A stretch of 64,000 bases of DNA from positions 1 through 64,000 of the forward strand of contig CAZPQL010000002.1 in the NCBI GenBank assembly GCA_964588725.1, in the 5' to 3' direction. The notes beneath the pieces are model-generated. The model worked only from the letters and a program-made list of their open reading frames with translations. It was not told the DNA's origin and ran no database searches. Below are positions 34,027 to 43,720 of the stretch, piece by piece. The stretch comes from UBA5972 sp964588725 (lineage in GTDB: Bacteria; Pseudomonadota; Alphaproteobacteria; Rhodobacterales; Rhodobacteraceae). A program made the translations under genes and the position numbers. The number at the start of each line of letters is the position of its first letter. The first letter of the stretch is position 1.

Positions 34027-35285
34027 GCGACCAGTTTAGCGTGAAGTTCATCAACCGAAGGCGCGCTGTTAACAGGTCCGTAGACGGCCAGCGACGCAGC
34101 GCTGGACGCACACAGACCGGCGGCGAAATCTTTCACGCCCTGCACGTTTACTGCGTCGATTTTAGCTATGGTTTCAGACAGTTCCGGTACACGACCCCAG
34201 ATTGATACCATCCGCGCCAAGCGCTCGCACCGCGCTGCAGGGCTTTCGAGACCCATCAGCAATCCGGCTTTGAGCTGCGTGCGGGCGCGTGCGACTTCGG
34301 CGTCACACATATCTGACGCCGAGCGTCTGATTTCGTCGATACACAGGTGCGACAAGCCGGCGATATCGCCACCGGATGTACCCGAATAAAGCGTCAGCGT
34401 ACCCGTATCACGAAATGCACCGACCTGTGCAAAAATGCTGTAGCACAGCCCGCGTTTTTCGCGCGCTTCCTGAAAAAGTCGCGACGACATTCCTCCGCCC
34501 AGAGCCATGGAATAAATCTGGCTGGTATAGACCGCGTCGTCGCAAATTCCGGGCGACTCCAACGCGAACGCGAAATGCGCCTGTTCCAATTCTTTGACGG
34601 CGCGGCGCTCGCCTCCTTTGAACTGCCCGTCCAGCATCGTGCTTTTTTTCGCGGTGGGCAATTCGCCAAACAGCGCCTCGGCGGTACGCACAATCGCTTC
34701 GTGATCAACCGCACCGGCAGCCGACAAAATCATCTGACCGGGACCGTAATGCTCGGCCACGAATTCGGCCAGATTGTCGCGGTTGAAGGCGCTTACGCGC
34801 GCGCTCGGCCCCAAAATGGTCCGCCCAAGCGGTTGATCTGGATAGGAAACTTCCTGCAACCAGTCAAATATAACATCGTCTGGGGTATCAAGCGACTGCC
34901 CGATTTCCTGCAGGATCACCCCGCGTTCGATCTCGATTTCCTTGGGATCAAACATCGGATTAAGCAGAATGTCGGAAATGACATCCAGCCCCAGTGCCAC
35001 GTCGTTTTCCAGCACGCGTACAAAATAGGCGGTCATTTCGCGGCTGGTATAGGCGTTGATGTACCCGCCGACATCCTCGATGGCCTCGGCGATTTGCAGA
35101 GACGACCGTGTGGTGGTGCCTTTGAACGCCATATGTTCCAAAAAATGCGCGATGCCGTTTTGATCGATGCGCTCGTGACGTCCACCCGCACTCACCCAGA
35201 TACCCAACGACGCCGAATTCAGGCCCGGCATGGCCTCGGTGACGATCTGGAATCCGTTGCCCAGAGTGTGGTGCTGAACGCTCAT
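34023..35285 (-). CDS. M16-family zinc peptidase
   Basis: A 420-residue pitrilysin/processing-peptidase-like protein. The inverted zinc motif is HFLEHMAFKG (His47, Glu50, His51) with a later glutamate in the ERGVILQEI helix, and the second half has the inactive clamp domain (GGGMSSRLFQEAREKRGLCYSIFA). The ATG at 35285 overlaps the thrC stop by four bases; a longer frame lies inside thrC. It probably degrades small peptides or processes an exported protein in the cytoplasm or periplasm; no signal peptide is seen. Confidence 0.92.
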   Translation of the reverse strand: MSVQHHTLGNGFQIVTEAMPGLNSASLGIWVSAGGRHERIDQNGIAHFLEHMAFKGTTTRSSLQIAEAIEDVGGYINAYTSREMTAYFVRVLENDVALGLDVISDILLNPMFDPKEIEIERGVILQEIGQSLDTPDDVIFDWLQEVSYPDQPLGRTILGPSARVSAFNRDNLAEFVAEHYGPGQMILSAAGAVDHEAIVRTAEALFGELPTAKKSTMLDGQFKGGERRAVKELEQAHFAFALESPGICDDAVYTSQIYSMALGGGMSSRLFQEAREKRGLCYSIFAQVGAFRDTGTLTLYSGTSGGDIAGLSHLCIDEIRRSASDMCDAEVARARTQLKAGLLMGLESPAARCERLARMVSIWGRVPELSETIAKIDAVNVQGVKDFAAGLCASSAASLAVYGPVNSAPSVDELHAKLVA

Positions 35286-36676
35286 GAAGCCAACCCGCGC
35301 CGGATCAACGCGCAAATGTCACCCAGATCGTTGGTAACATGTTCGATCCGCTCGTCGCGCTCGAATAAATCGGCCATATGCGGCGGTAGCGCCGGTTTGA
35401 CGCCGCAGGCTTTTTGGACCGCTTCGGGAAATTTGGCCGCGTGCGCCGTTGCCAGCATGACCATGGGCACCCCGGACCCAAGACGTTTGTCGGCCGCCAC
35501 CTTGATCCCCACGGCGGTATGCGGGCATACGACCTGCCCGGTCATCTGCTGCACCGCGGCAATCGCCACCGACGTACCTTCTTCTGAACAACGCCCGCTG
35601 TCGAATTGCATCCGCAGACGTTCCAACGCACCCTGCGAAATTTTGAATGCGCCGCGCGCGGACAGCTCGTCCATCAGCTGCGCCACGGCACCACCGTCGC
35701 GGTCGTAAGCGCCAAAAAGCGCGCGCTCAAAATTGGAACTGACCTGAATATCCATCGACGGGCTGATTGACGGCGTCACTGTGCCGGTTGCATAGGTTCC
35801 GCTTTGCAACGTGCGGTGCAAAATGTCGTTCTGGTTGGTGGCGATGATCAACCGGTCAATCGGCAAGCCCATACGCTGCGCCACGTAGCCGGCAAAAATA
35901 TCACCAAAATTGCCCGTGGGGACAGTGAAACTGACTTTGCGGTGTGGTGCGCCCAGCGACACAGCGGCGGTAAAGTAATACACCACCTGCGCCATGACCC
36001 GTGCCCAATTGATCGAATTGACGCCGGCAAGGCTGACCTCATTGCGAAAATCGATATCGTTGAACATGTCCTTCAGGCGCGCCTGACAATCGTCAAAATC
36101 TCCGTCCACCGCGATCGCGTGCACGTTTTGCGCGCCCGATGTCGTCATTTGACGGCGTTGCACATCCGATACCCGCCCGTCCGGAAATAGAATGAATACA
36201 TCGACATTGTCGAGCCCCTTGAAGGCCTCGATCGCGGCGGATCCTGTGTCCCCTGAGGTGGCGCCGACAATGGTCACACGCGATTTACGCCGCTTCAGCG
36301 CCACGTTAAACAGCTGCCCGATCAACTGCATCGCCACATCTTTGAAGGCCAAAGTCGGGCCGTGATGCAGCTCCAGCAGAAAGTCGTTTTCGCCCAGTTG
36401 CACCAGCGGGCACCGGGCCTGATGGTTGAAACCGGCATAAGCGCGTGTGATGATGTCTTTGAACTCTTCATCGTCGAAACACTCGCCGACAAACGGTTTC
36501 ATCACGCGAAACGCCGCATCCTCATATGACAGTCCGGCCAGGTCTGCGATATCGTCGAAACCGAATTGCGGCCAGCTTTCGGGCACATACAGGCCGCCGT
36601 CAGGCGCCAGACCGGTCAGCATTGCGTCTTCAAAACTGAGCGCGGGCGAATTACCGCGCGTGGAAATGTATTTCAT
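35282..36676 (-). CDS. thrC: Threonine synthase
   Basis: Converts O-phosphohomoserine to threonine with PLP. The 464-residue protein shows YISTRGNSPALSFEDAMLTGLAPDGGLYVP, the Schiff-base lysine in HHGPTLAFKDVAMQ, the glycine-rich IVGATSGDTGSAAIEAFKG and PTGNFGDIFAGYVAQRMGLPI. It is the long bacterial (yeast-like) form. It lies 18 bases downstream of the SURF1 gene and overlaps the M16 peptidase start. Confidence 0.96.
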   Translation of the reverse strand: MKYISTRGNSPALSFEDAMLTGLAPDGGLYVPESWPQFGFDDIADLAGLSYEDAAFRVMKPFVGECFDDEEFKDIITRAYAGFNHQARCPLVQLGENDFLLELHHGPTLAFKDVAMQLIGQLFNVALKRRKSRVTIVGATSGDTGSAAIEAFKGLDNVDVFILFPDGRVSDVQRRQMTTSGAQNVHAIAVDGDFDDCQARLKDMFNDIDFRNEVSLAGVNSINWARVMAQVVYYFTAAVSLGAPHRKVSFTVPTGNFGDIFAGYVAQRMGLPIDRLIIATNQNDILHRTLQSGTYATGTVTPSISPSMDIQVSSNFERALFGAYDRDGGAVAQLMDELSARGAFKISQGALERLRMQFDSGRCSEEGTSVAIAAVQQMTGQVVCPHTAVGIKVAADKRLGSGVPMVMLATAHAAKFPEAVQKACGVKPALPPHMADLFERDERIEHVTNDLGDICALIRRGLAS

Positions 36677-36694
36677 GAAAATCCACGGTCCTGA

Positions 36695-37366
36695 TCAGTC
36701 GAGTCGCTGCCTGATACGCCAAAGAAAGAACCCTGTCATCCCCAACCACGCGATGGCCAACCCAAACCATGTTATTGCATAGGAAAAATGGTTGTTGGGG
36801 ATGCTTGCACCGTCGACGGGAAGCGGCGTGACACCGCTGTTGGCGTCTTTGTTCCGCAGCACCAGCAACACCGGCACGGTCTTCAGTGCAGCGGCCATCG
36901 CCTGAATGTCGCGCGCGTACCAGACGCCGGTTTTGGGGTCCGGGGCGGGCGTGAAACTGTCAACTTCATCGGGCCAGTAAAGATTGCCGACCAAATCCGG
37001 TCCCAATGCCGCGCGCGCTTTGTCTGCGTCGCCCGTTTTGATGATGCCGCGATCCACCAGTATCCGCCGTCCGTCTGTCTGGTATGCTGAAATGACCCTG
37101 TACACGGCACCAATACGTTTCAGGCTGGCCAGAACCAGCAGTTCCCGCCCCACTTGCACGCCACTGACGCGCACAGGCAAATACCGATGCGCTGCCTCGT
37201 TCGGCGCAAGCGGCAGCGCCTGAGGTTCGGCTGCAATGCTTTCGGCGATGGACGCCAAAACATCGTTCTTCCACACCAGACGCTGGACCTGCCACGTACC
37301 CAGCGCAACAAGAATAGCGGCCCCCACCAGGCCAAACAGCAGTGGAATGATCATGCGTCGCGTCAT
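36695..37366 (-). CDS. SURF1 family cytochrome oxidase assembly protein
   Basis: A 223-residue protein with the SURF1 layout: one N-terminal transmembrane helix with GTWQVQRLVWKN, a large periplasmic domain (YLPVRVSGV, GYRVISAYQTDGRRILVDRGII reading) and a second helix near the C-terminus (YAITWFGLAIAWLGMTGFF). Bacterial Surf1 helps heme a insertion into aa3 oxidase. It follows ctaE by about 90 bases that include a terminator, so it may have its own promoter. thrC lies downstream. Confidence 0.93.
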   Translation of the reverse strand: MTRRMIIPLLFGLVGAAILVALGTWQVQRLVWKNDVLASIAESIAAEPQALPLAPNEAAHRYLPVRVSGVQVGRELLVLASLKRIGAVYRVISAYQTDGRRILVDRGIIKTGDADKARAALGPDLVGNLYWPDEVDSFTPAPDPKTGVWYARDIQAMAAALKTVPVLLVLRNKDANSGVTPLPVDGASIPNNHFSYAITWFGLAIAWLGMTGFFLWRIRQRLD

Positions 37367-37384
37367 CAGTCAGCCCCCAACGCT

Positions 37385-37414
37385 AAAAAAGCGCGGCACC
37401 GTACGGACCGCGCC
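37385..37414 (-). terminator. Terminator after ctaE
   Basis: On the minus strand GGCGCGG and CCGCGC pair around CCGTACGG, followed by TTTTTT: a canonical intrinsic terminator about 40 bases past the ctaE stop. The stem is at 37391-37414 and the U-tract at 37385-37390. Confidence 0.8.
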
Positions 37415-37420
37415 TTCATT

Positions 37421-37451
37421 TCTTATTGGTGCAAATATCCCCGCCGGAGGC
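37421..37451 (-). repeat. 3'-end repeat element, copy 1
   Basis: Plus-strand TCTTATTGG-TGC-AAATATCC, then the GC-rich CCGCCGGAGGC, directly past the ctaE stop (minus strand). The same element with small changes recurs at 46907, 52934 and 56612, each time downstream of a minus-strand gene. Confidence 0.7.
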
Positions 37452-37454
37452 GTC

Positions 37455-38255
37455 TCAGCCGCCCCAGATATAAACGGCGGCAAACAGAAACAGCCAGACC
37501 ACATCGACAAAGTGCCAGTACCACGCAGCGGCCTCGAACCCCAGATGATGTTCGGGTGTAAAATGCCCCTTCAGTGCGCGCGCAAGGCACACGGCCAGAA
37601 ATACCGTGCCAACCAGAACGTGAAACCCGTGAAATCCGGTGGCCATGAAAAACGTCGCGCCGTAAATATTGCCGGAAAACCCGAAAGCGGCGTGGCTGTA
37701 TTCAAAAATCTGGAACACGGTGAACAGTGCGCCCAGCAGGATCGAAAGGATAAGTCCATTGACCAGATCCTTACGGTTGTTTTCATGTGCAATCGCGTGG
37801 TGCGCCCATGTGGCGGCGGCTCCTGAACACAGCAGGATAAGCGTGTTGATCAGCGGCAAGTGCCACGGATCGAAAGTTTCAATCCCCACCGGAGGCCACA
37901 CGCCGTCAATCGCCGGAGACCCTTCGGTCATTGGATACATCGCATGTTTGAAAAAATTCCAGAACCACGCCACGAAGAACATGACCTCGGAAATGATGAA
38001 CATGATCACGCCGTAGCGCAGCCCGATCATCACCACCGGGGTGTGATCGCCAACATGGCTTTCGGTCACGATTTCGGACCACCACGAATACATCGTATAA
38101 AGCACCATGGCGAAACCGATCAAACCCAGCCATGGACCATAGTCATGAAAATACAACACCGCGCCGGACAGCATTGTAAATCCTGACAAAGCCCCGATGA
38201 AGGGCCATTTGCTGGGATTCAAAATATGATAGTCGTGGTTTTTTTCATGCGCCAT
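37455..38255 (-). CDS. ctaE: Cytochrome c oxidase subunit III
   Basis: A 266-residue membrane protein of the aa3 oxidase with seven helices. It shows YHILNPSKWPFIGALSG, the WWSEIVTESHVGDHTPVV loop, ISEVMFFVAWFWNFF, and the C-terminal FHGFHVLVGTVFL and WHFVDVVWLFLFAAVYIWG motifs. It is the last gene of the cta operon (ctaC-ctaB-orf-ctaG-ctaE). The subunit I gene is not in the window and is usually elsewhere in alphaproteobacteria. Confidence 0.96.
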   Translation of the reverse strand: MAHEKNHDYHILNPSKWPFIGALSGFTMLSGAVLYFHDYGPWLGLIGFAMVLYTMYSWWSEIVTESHVGDHTPVVMIGLRYGVIMFIISEVMFFVAWFWNFFKHAMYPMTEGSPAIDGVWPPVGIETFDPWHLPLINTLILLCSGAAATWAHHAIAHENNRKDLVNGLILSILLGALFTVFQIFEYSHAAFGFSGNIYGATFFMATGFHGFHVLVGTVFLAVCLARALKGHFTPEHHLGFEAAAWYWHFVDVVWLFLFAAVYIWGG

Positions 38256-38279
38256 TGCGTACGTGTCCCTTGCTTATTC

Positions 38280-38861
38280 TCATTGGTTTGCAGGTGTGAT
38301 GCGTGCAGGTTCGAGGTTGGCCAATTCCTGCGGCAGATCGGTTTCGTGGAACGTATACGACAGCGTGATCACGTGGGTATACTTGGCTTCCCGGTCCTGA
38401 ACGATTTCCGGGTCAACGTAAAAGCTTACGGGCATCATCACGCGTTCGCCCGGCTGCAGGACCTGTTCTTCAAAGCAGAAACATTCGATTTTGTCGAAGT
38501 AATAACCGGTGGAAAACGGCGTGACGTTATAGCTGGCGGTTCCCGCGACGATCCTGTCAGTTGGATTATAGGCCTCGAAGAAAGCCAAACCGGTCTCGCC
38601 GATACGCAGTTCCATCTCGCGCTGCGCCGGTTTGAATTCCCAGGGCATGTCTCGATCAAGCGAGGCGTCGAAACGAATTTTGATGGTTTGTTCAAGGACG
38701 GTATCGCTGGCCTGCGTGACCGTGCGGGTTTCGCCACCAAAGCCGGTGACTTTGCAAAACCAGTTGTAAAACGGCACCGCAGCCAGCGACAACATGCCCA
38801 TGGTCACGACCACACCGATCAACCGGCGCGCGATAATTATGTTTTTGTCGGCGCGTTTCAT
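38280..38861 (-). CDS. ctaG: Cytochrome c oxidase copper chaperone CtaG/Cox11
   Basis: A 193-residue protein with an N-terminal transmembrane helix (MLSLAAVPFYNWFCKVTGFGG) and a periplasmic copper-binding domain with the conserved FDKIECFCFEEQ cysteine pair. Cox11/CtaG inserts CuB into subunit I. The start codon overlaps the stop of the small membrane protein (ATGA). ctaE follows 24 bases downstream. Confidence 0.95.
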   Translation of the reverse strand: MKRADKNIIIARRLIGVVVTMGMLSLAAVPFYNWFCKVTGFGGETRTVTQASDTVLEQTIKIRFDASLDRDMPWEFKPAQREMELRIGETGLAFFEAYNPTDRIVAGTASYNVTPFSTGYYFDKIECFCFEEQVLQPGERVMMPVSFYVDPEIVQDREAKYTHVITLSYTFHETDLPQELANLEPARITPANQ

Positions 38862-39043
38862 TCGGACGGCTCCAGCAAAGAACTGCGCAGTGAGTGATCA
38901 AAGGCTTCCATCATTTGTCCGTCTTTCATCTTGGCGATTGTCACACCAAAAACGATGGCGACAAAACCACCAAGCACCAGACCCAGTAGCAGGTTGCTTT
39001 TGCGTCGCCGAATATGCAGCTCGTGTTCCGATTTGATCGCCAT
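38858..39043 (-). CDS. Small single-helix protein of the cta operon (CoxF-like)
   Basis: A 61-residue protein with a charged N-terminus (HELHIRRRKSN), one transmembrane helix (LLLGLVLGGFVAIVFGVTIAKM) and a short tail. It sits between ctaB and ctaG, where alphaproteobacterial cta operons commonly carry such a small ORF. It is two bases after ctaB and overlaps ctaG by four, so it is translated as part of the operon. A frame opening further upstream lies within ctaB. A role in oxidase assembly is inferred. Confidence 0.8.
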   Translation of the reverse strand: MAIKSEHELHIRRRKSNLLLGLVLGGFVAIVFGVTIAKMKDGQMMEAFDHSLRSSLLEPSE

Positions 39044-39045
39044 GA

Positions 39046-39996
39046 TTACACCCAGATCGGCCAGGCAGCCCACGACAGCCCGGCTGTTTTCAAAATCGTC
39101 TCGATCAATAAGCCCACGAAATGGGCAAACAAGTAGATCAGTGACAGACGAAAGACCCTGCGTTCTACGGAAAACCCGTCGCCGGTGGCCACGTCTGAAT
39201 CGCGCTGAAACAACCGCCAAACCGTGGCCAGAAACACGCCATTCAACGCCAGCGCTATCAAGAAATAGATCGGACCGCCAATGGCACTGAACGCCAGCAA
39301 AAGCGAAACAGGCACCAGCAGTACACTATACACCAATATATGCCACCGCGTGGTGGTGTGGCCATGGGTCACCGGCAACATGGGCACACCCGCCGCCGTG
39401 TAATCCTCGTCCATGAACAGCGCCAGAGCCCAGAAATGCGGTGGCGTCCACATGAAGATCAGGCCAAACATCAAGAGACTTTCAACGGACACACCGCCGG
39501 TCGCCACGGCCCAGCCGATCATCGGCGGGAACGCCCCGGCAGCCCCACCGATTACGATGTTCTGCGGCGTCAAGCGTTTCAGCCACATGGTGTAGACGAC
39601 GGCGTAAAAGAATATCGTGAAAGCCAGTATTGCCGCCGCGATAATATTCGCTGTCAGCCCCAGCATCACCACGGCGATTACCGACAGCCAAAGACCGAAC
39701 AAACGCGCGGCTTCCGGCGTGACACGGCCCGCAGGCACCGGACGCCGTTTCGTGCGCTTCATGATACGGTCGATATCGGCGTCCCACCACATGTTCAGCG
39801 CGCCCGATGCCCCGGCACCTATGGCAATAAACAGGATCGACGCCAGAGCAATAACCGGATTGACGCCACCGGGCGCCACAATGATGCCCACCGCGGCTGT
39901 GAACACAACAAGCGACATCACGCGCGGTTTGAGAAGGGCAAAGTAGTCGCCAAACTCTGCGTCGCGCGGTGTGTCCATTGCCGTTACATCCGTCAT
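39046..39996 (-). CDS. ctaB: Protoheme IX farnesyltransferase (heme O synthase)
   Basis: A 316-residue UbiA-type prenyltransferase that farnesylates heme b to heme O. The aspartate-rich motif NMWWDADIDRIMKRTKRRP and the second region with FMDEDYTAAGVPMLPVTHG match the family. Nine hydrophobic helices are visible. It lies about 50 bases after ctaC and directly before the small operon gene. Confidence 0.95.
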   Translation of the reverse strand: MTDVTAMDTPRDAEFGDYFALLKPRVMSLVVFTAAVGIIVAPGGVNPVIALASILFIAIGAGASGALNMWWDADIDRIMKRTKRRPVPAGRVTPEAARLFGLWLSVIAVVMLGLTANIIAAAILAFTIFFYAVVYTMWLKRLTPQNIVIGGAAGAFPPMIGWAVATGGVSVESLLMFGLIFMWTPPHFWALALFMDEDYTAAGVPMLPVTHGHTTTRWHILVYSVLLVPVSLLLAFSAIGGPIYFLIALALNGVFLATVWRLFQRDSDVATGDGFSVERRVFRLSLIYLFAHFVGLLIETILKTAGLSWAAWPIWV

Positions 39997-40048
39997 CTAT
40001 CAAGTCCAATTCAACAAAAGCCCGACAACAGGGCTTTCGGCTGTGTGG

Positions 40049-40918
40049 TCAGTTCGACGCCACCGTAACTGCCGGCGGCGTTCCTGCATATTCCTCGATC
40101 GCGCCTTTCAACCAGGCGTCGTAAACGTCTTGCGAGACCACTTTCACAGTGATTGGCATATAGGAATGATCTTTGCCGCACAATTCGGAACACTGGCCAA
40201 AATATATACCTTCGCGATCCGCGTTGAACCACAGTTCCGCCAAGCGCCCGGGGACACCATCCTGTTTCACGCCAAACGCCGGTATGGTCCACGAATGGAT
40301 GACATCCGAGCCGGTCACCTGAATGGTCACATTCTGGTTCACGGGCACAACGACCGCCGTGTCTGTGGCCAGCAGATATTCGTCCTGCGCGTAACCGTGG
40401 CTTTCCAATTCGTCACGCTCCAGCATGAAACTGTCGAAAGAAAAATTATCGTCGGTGTATTCGTAGCTCCAATACCATTGGTTACCGGTCACCTTGATGG
40501 TCAAATAAGCTTCGGGTACCCGGAGCTGTTTAAAAAGTATGGGTACGGAAAACGCGCCGATAAAGATCAGTATGACAATTGGTACAACGGTCCAGAGCAC
40601 CTCGATCAGCGAATGATGGGTGAACGTCGCGGGGGTTTTGTTGACGCGACTGTTGTAGCGCGCGGCGACCCATAACAACAACAGAATGACAAAGCCGGTG
40701 ATAACGCCGATAATCCACAGCAATAAATCATCAAGAAACACGATATCGCGCGCCAGCTCGGTTACCTGTGGCTGATAGCCATAGGTTTTGGCCACGGGCT
40801 TGCCCACGGTTTCAAGCCCCTCTATCGCGTCCTGTGCCAGTGCCACTCCGGTTGCGGCCAAAAAGGCGGACGCGGCGCTCAACGTGGCAAAGAAATGTGA
40901 TAGGCGCATTCGATTCAT
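40049..40918 (-). CDS. ctaC: Cytochrome c oxidase subunit II
   Basis: A 289-residue protein with a signal peptide, two transmembrane helices and a periplasmic CuA domain: the ligands lie in GQCSELCGKDHSYMPI and the upstream HSWTIPAFGVKQD. TGNQWYWSYEYTDD is the electron-entry aromatic patch. It is the first gene of the leftward cta operon and is divergent from tldD, with about 180 bases between that should hold both promoters. Confidence 0.96.
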   Translation of the reverse strand: MNRMRLSHFFATLSAASAFLAATGVALAQDAIEGLETVGKPVAKTYGYQPQVTELARDIVFLDDLLLWIIGVITGFVILLLLWVAARYNSRVNKTPATFTHHSLIEVLWTVVPIVILIFIGAFSVPILFKQLRVPEAYLTIKVTGNQWYWSYEYTDDNFSFDSFMLERDELESHGYAQDEYLLATDTAVVVPVNQNVTIQVTGSDVIHSWTIPAFGVKQDGVPGRLAELWFNADREGIYFGQCSELCGKDHSYMPITVKVVSQDVYDAWLKGAIEEYAGTPPAVTVASN

Positions 40919-41097
40919 CCTGTAACTTTGGCGGGCTTGCCGCCGTGACGGTGCGTCCCTATGTGTGAGGGATGGGAGTTCCCGTTGTTTTTCGCTGCCG
41001 AGAAACCATAATACGCCTGCAAGAACAAGGTTTCCCTTTGCGGCATTGCGCCGCGAATACTTAGACGTGATGTCGCAGCCTGCACAAAGGACCCCCC

Positions 41098-42525
41098 ATG
41101 AGCCCCGATCTCACCCAGTTTTCACCATTTGATACATCCTTGGACGCCGACAAAACATTAAAAAAGATACGTGACACGCTGAGGGGTGCCGACGACGGCG
41201 AATTGTTTCTGGAGCGGCGACGCTCCGAGGCTTTGGTGTTTGACGACGGCAGACTCAAGAATGCGTCTTACGACGCGTCCGAGGGTTTTGGCCTGCGCGC
41301 GGTCAACGGTGAAACCACGGGTTACGCGCATTCCAGCGAAATCTCGCACAAGGCGCTTGGGCGGGCGGCCGAAACCGTCCGTGTGGCTGTCGGGACCGGT
41401 GGCGGTACCATGGCACCACCACCTAAGGCCACGAATCGCCTGCTGTATACCGATCTTGATCCGTTTGACGACGCCGAGTTTCCAGTGAAAATCGAAACAC
41501 TGCGCGAAATCGATTCGTTTGCCCGCGACCTGGATAAACGTGTGGTGCAGGTGTCGGCAACGTTGGCCGCATCGATGCAGGAGGTGATCATACTGCGGCC
41601 CGAGGGCGGTCAAATGCGCGATTCACGTCCCATGACCCGCCTGAACATATCGGTCATTGTTGAAGAAAACGGGCGGCGTGAATCCGGCGGTTCGGGTGGT
41701 GGCGGGCGGCGCGGGCTGCGCACCGTGATGGACATGGCGTATTGGAAAGACGTCACACGCGAAGCCCTGCGCATCGCGCTTGTCAATCTTGGTGCCAAAC
41801 CGGCTCCTGCGGGTACAATGGATGTTGTGCTTGGCCCGGGGTGGCCCGGCATTTTACTGCACGAAGCGATCGGTCACGGGCTTGAGGGTGATTTCAACCG
41901 CAAGAAAACCTCGGCTTTTGCCGGTCTCATGGGTCAGAGGGTGGCTGCCAAGGGCGTGACCGTACTGGACGACGGCACGATTCCCGACCGGCGCGGTTCG
42001 ATCACTTTTGACGACGAAGGCACGCCGTCGGGCAAAAACGTATTGATTGATGACGGCATCCTTGTCGGCTTTATGCAAGACCGTCAAAACGCGCGCCTTA
42101 TGGGGGTCGCACCCACAGGGAACGGGCGGCGCGAAAGTTACGCTCACGCGCCGATGCCGCGTATGACCAACACCTATATGCTGGGGGGTCAGGGCGATCC
42201 CGACGCCATCGTCGCTGACATGAAAGACGGCATCCACGCCGTCGGTTTTGGCGGGGGACAGGTCGATATCACCAACGGCAAGTTTGTGTTTTCCTGCACC
42301 GAAGCCTATCGAATCAAGAACGGCAAACGCGTCGGACCTGTCACCGGTGCAACCCTGATCGGCGACGGGGCCACGGCGTTGAAGCAAATTCGTGCACTGG
42401 GCAACGATATGGCGCTGGATCCCGGTATGGGCAACTGCGGTAAAGCGGGACAATGGGTGCCGGTGGGCGTGGGGCAGCCCACGGTTCTGATCGGCGGACT
42501 GACAGTAGGCGGCGTGGCGACGTGA
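41098..42525 (+). CDS. tldD: Metalloprotease TldD
   Basis: A 475-residue TldD/PmbA-family zinc protease acting with TldE (PmbA) on unfolded or modified peptides. The zinc motif is LLHEAIGHGLEGDFNRK (HExxxH), and the N-terminal ALVFDDGRLKNASYDASEGFGLRAV is typical. The ATG at 41098 has CACAAAGGACCCCCC upstream, almost identical to the topA leader. It is divergent from ctaC; dprA follows by 64 bases. Confidence 0.95.
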   Translation: MSPDLTQFSPFDTSLDADKTLKKIRDTLRGADDGELFLERRRSEALVFDDGRLKNASYDASEGFGLRAVNGETTGYAHSSEISHKALGRAAETVRVAVGTGGGTMAPPPKATNRLLYTDLDPFDDAEFPVKIETLREIDSFARDLDKRVVQVSATLAASMQEVIILRPEGGQMRDSRPMTRLNISVIVEENGRRESGGSGGGGRRGLRTVMDMAYWKDVTREALRIALVNLGAKPAPAGTMDVVLGPGWPGILLHEAIGHGLEGDFNRKKTSAFAGLMGQRVAAKGVTVLDDGTIPDRRGSITFDDEGTPSGKNVLIDDGILVGFMQDRQNARLMGVAPTGNGRRESYAHAPMPRMTNTYMLGGQGDPDAIVADMKDGIHAVGFGGGQVDITNGKFVFSCTEAYRIKNGKRVGPVTGATLIGDGATALKQIRALGNDMALDPGMGNCGKAGQWVPVGVGQPTVLIGGLTVGGVAT

Positions 42526-42589
42526 TTTTCACCTTTCGTTAACCACGCGCGGAGACACTTGGCATCACCCTGCTGCCACGGAGGCCCGC

Positions 42590-43720
42590 GTGCCCGATTC
42601 TTTATTGACGCCAACAGAAATGCCGACCGACCCCCTATCCGAAAATGAATGCATCCAATGGGTTCAACTGATTCGGTCGCGCCGTGTTGGGCCGGCGACG
42701 TTCTGGCGATTGATAGGGGAATTCGGCTCGGCAGGGGCGGCATTGCAGGCGCTGCCCGACATCGCAAAAAAGGCAGGTGTTGAGTCGTACCGGATTTGCT
42801 CCAAAGACGCAGCAAAAAAGGAGTTGGATCTCGGTCGCGCTGCGGGGGCAACTTTGCTTTTGGCTGGGTCTTCCGGGTACGCTGAATTGCTGGCGTCCAT
42901 TCCCGACGCGCCGCCGCTTATTTGGGTCAAGGGCCGCGTTGATATGTTGAAGCCAACCTCGGTCGCGTTGGTTGGTGGTCGCAACGCGTCAAGCATCGGG
43001 ACACGCATGGCCCGCAAAATCGCCGACGAATTGTCCGTACAAAAAATTGTCGTCGTTTCCGGTCTTGCGCGCGGCATCGACACGGCGGCGCATCTCGGGG
43101 CGCTGGAGGGGGGAACCATCGCAGTTATGGCTGGTGGCATCGATGTGATCTATCCGCGCGAAAATACGCAACTGGCTGCAGAGATCGCTGAAAACGGCCT
43201 GCTGCTAACCGAGCAGCCACCGGGGCTTGCGCCACAAGCGCGTCACTTCCCGACCCGCAATCGCCTTATATCCGGGCTGTCCACCGGAGTCGTCGTGGTC
43301 GAAGGGGCCGCCAAATCGGGTAGCCTGATCACTGCGCAGGCAGCGTTGGAACAAGGTCGCGAAGTTATGGCGGTTCCCGGTCACCCGTTCGACGGGCGCG
43401 CTGTTGGCTGCAACAATCTGATCCGCGACGGCGCTGTTCTGGTGCGGTCGGGCACCGAGGTCATACAGGCGCTTTCGGCGCGAAACGCACCCCCGAAACA
43501 CCCCCAAAATGCGCCCCAAGAACCGCAACCGGCGCGAACCGACACCAGTGAAACGTCGGCGCGTATTCTTGCGTTACTTAGCCCGACCCCGATTCCCGAA
43601 GATCAGTTGATCCGCGAACTTTCGCTGCCTGCCGCCGAAGTGGCACCGCAACTGATCGCGCTCGAACTTGATGGCAAGCTGTCGCGGCAATCGGGTGGAA
43701 TGCTCGCGTTGGCAGTCTAG
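42590..43720 (+). CDS. dprA: DNA-processing protein DprA
   Basis: A 376-residue Rossmann-type ssDNA-binding protein that loads RecA on incoming DNA during transformation. It has VALVGGRNASSIG, VVSGLARGIDTAAHLGAL, VMAGGIDVIYPRENTQL, the FPTRNRLISGLSTGVVVVEGA stretch and VPGHPFDGRAVGCNNLIRDGA. A C-terminal DML1-type helix ends it. The GTG start at 42590 follows GGAGG at good distance; an ATG ten codons on has none. A YifB/ComM gene also lies at the left edge. Confidence 0.93.
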   Translation: MPDSLLTPTEMPTDPLSENECIQWVQLIRSRRVGPATFWRLIGEFGSAGAALQALPDIAKKAGVESYRICSKDAAKKELDLGRAAGATLLLAGSSGYAELLASIPDAPPLIWVKGRVDMLKPTSVALVGGRNASSIGTRMARKIADELSVQKIVVVSGLARGIDTAAHLGALEGGTIAVMAGGIDVIYPRENTQLAAEIAENGLLLTEQPPGLAPQARHFPTRNRLISGLSTGVVVVEGAAKSGSLITAQAALEQGREVMAVPGHPFDGRAVGCNNLIRDGAVLVRSGTEVIQALSARNAPPKHPQNAPQEPQPARTDTSETSARILALLSPTPIPEDQLIRELSLPAAEVAPQLIALELDGKLSRQSGGMLALAV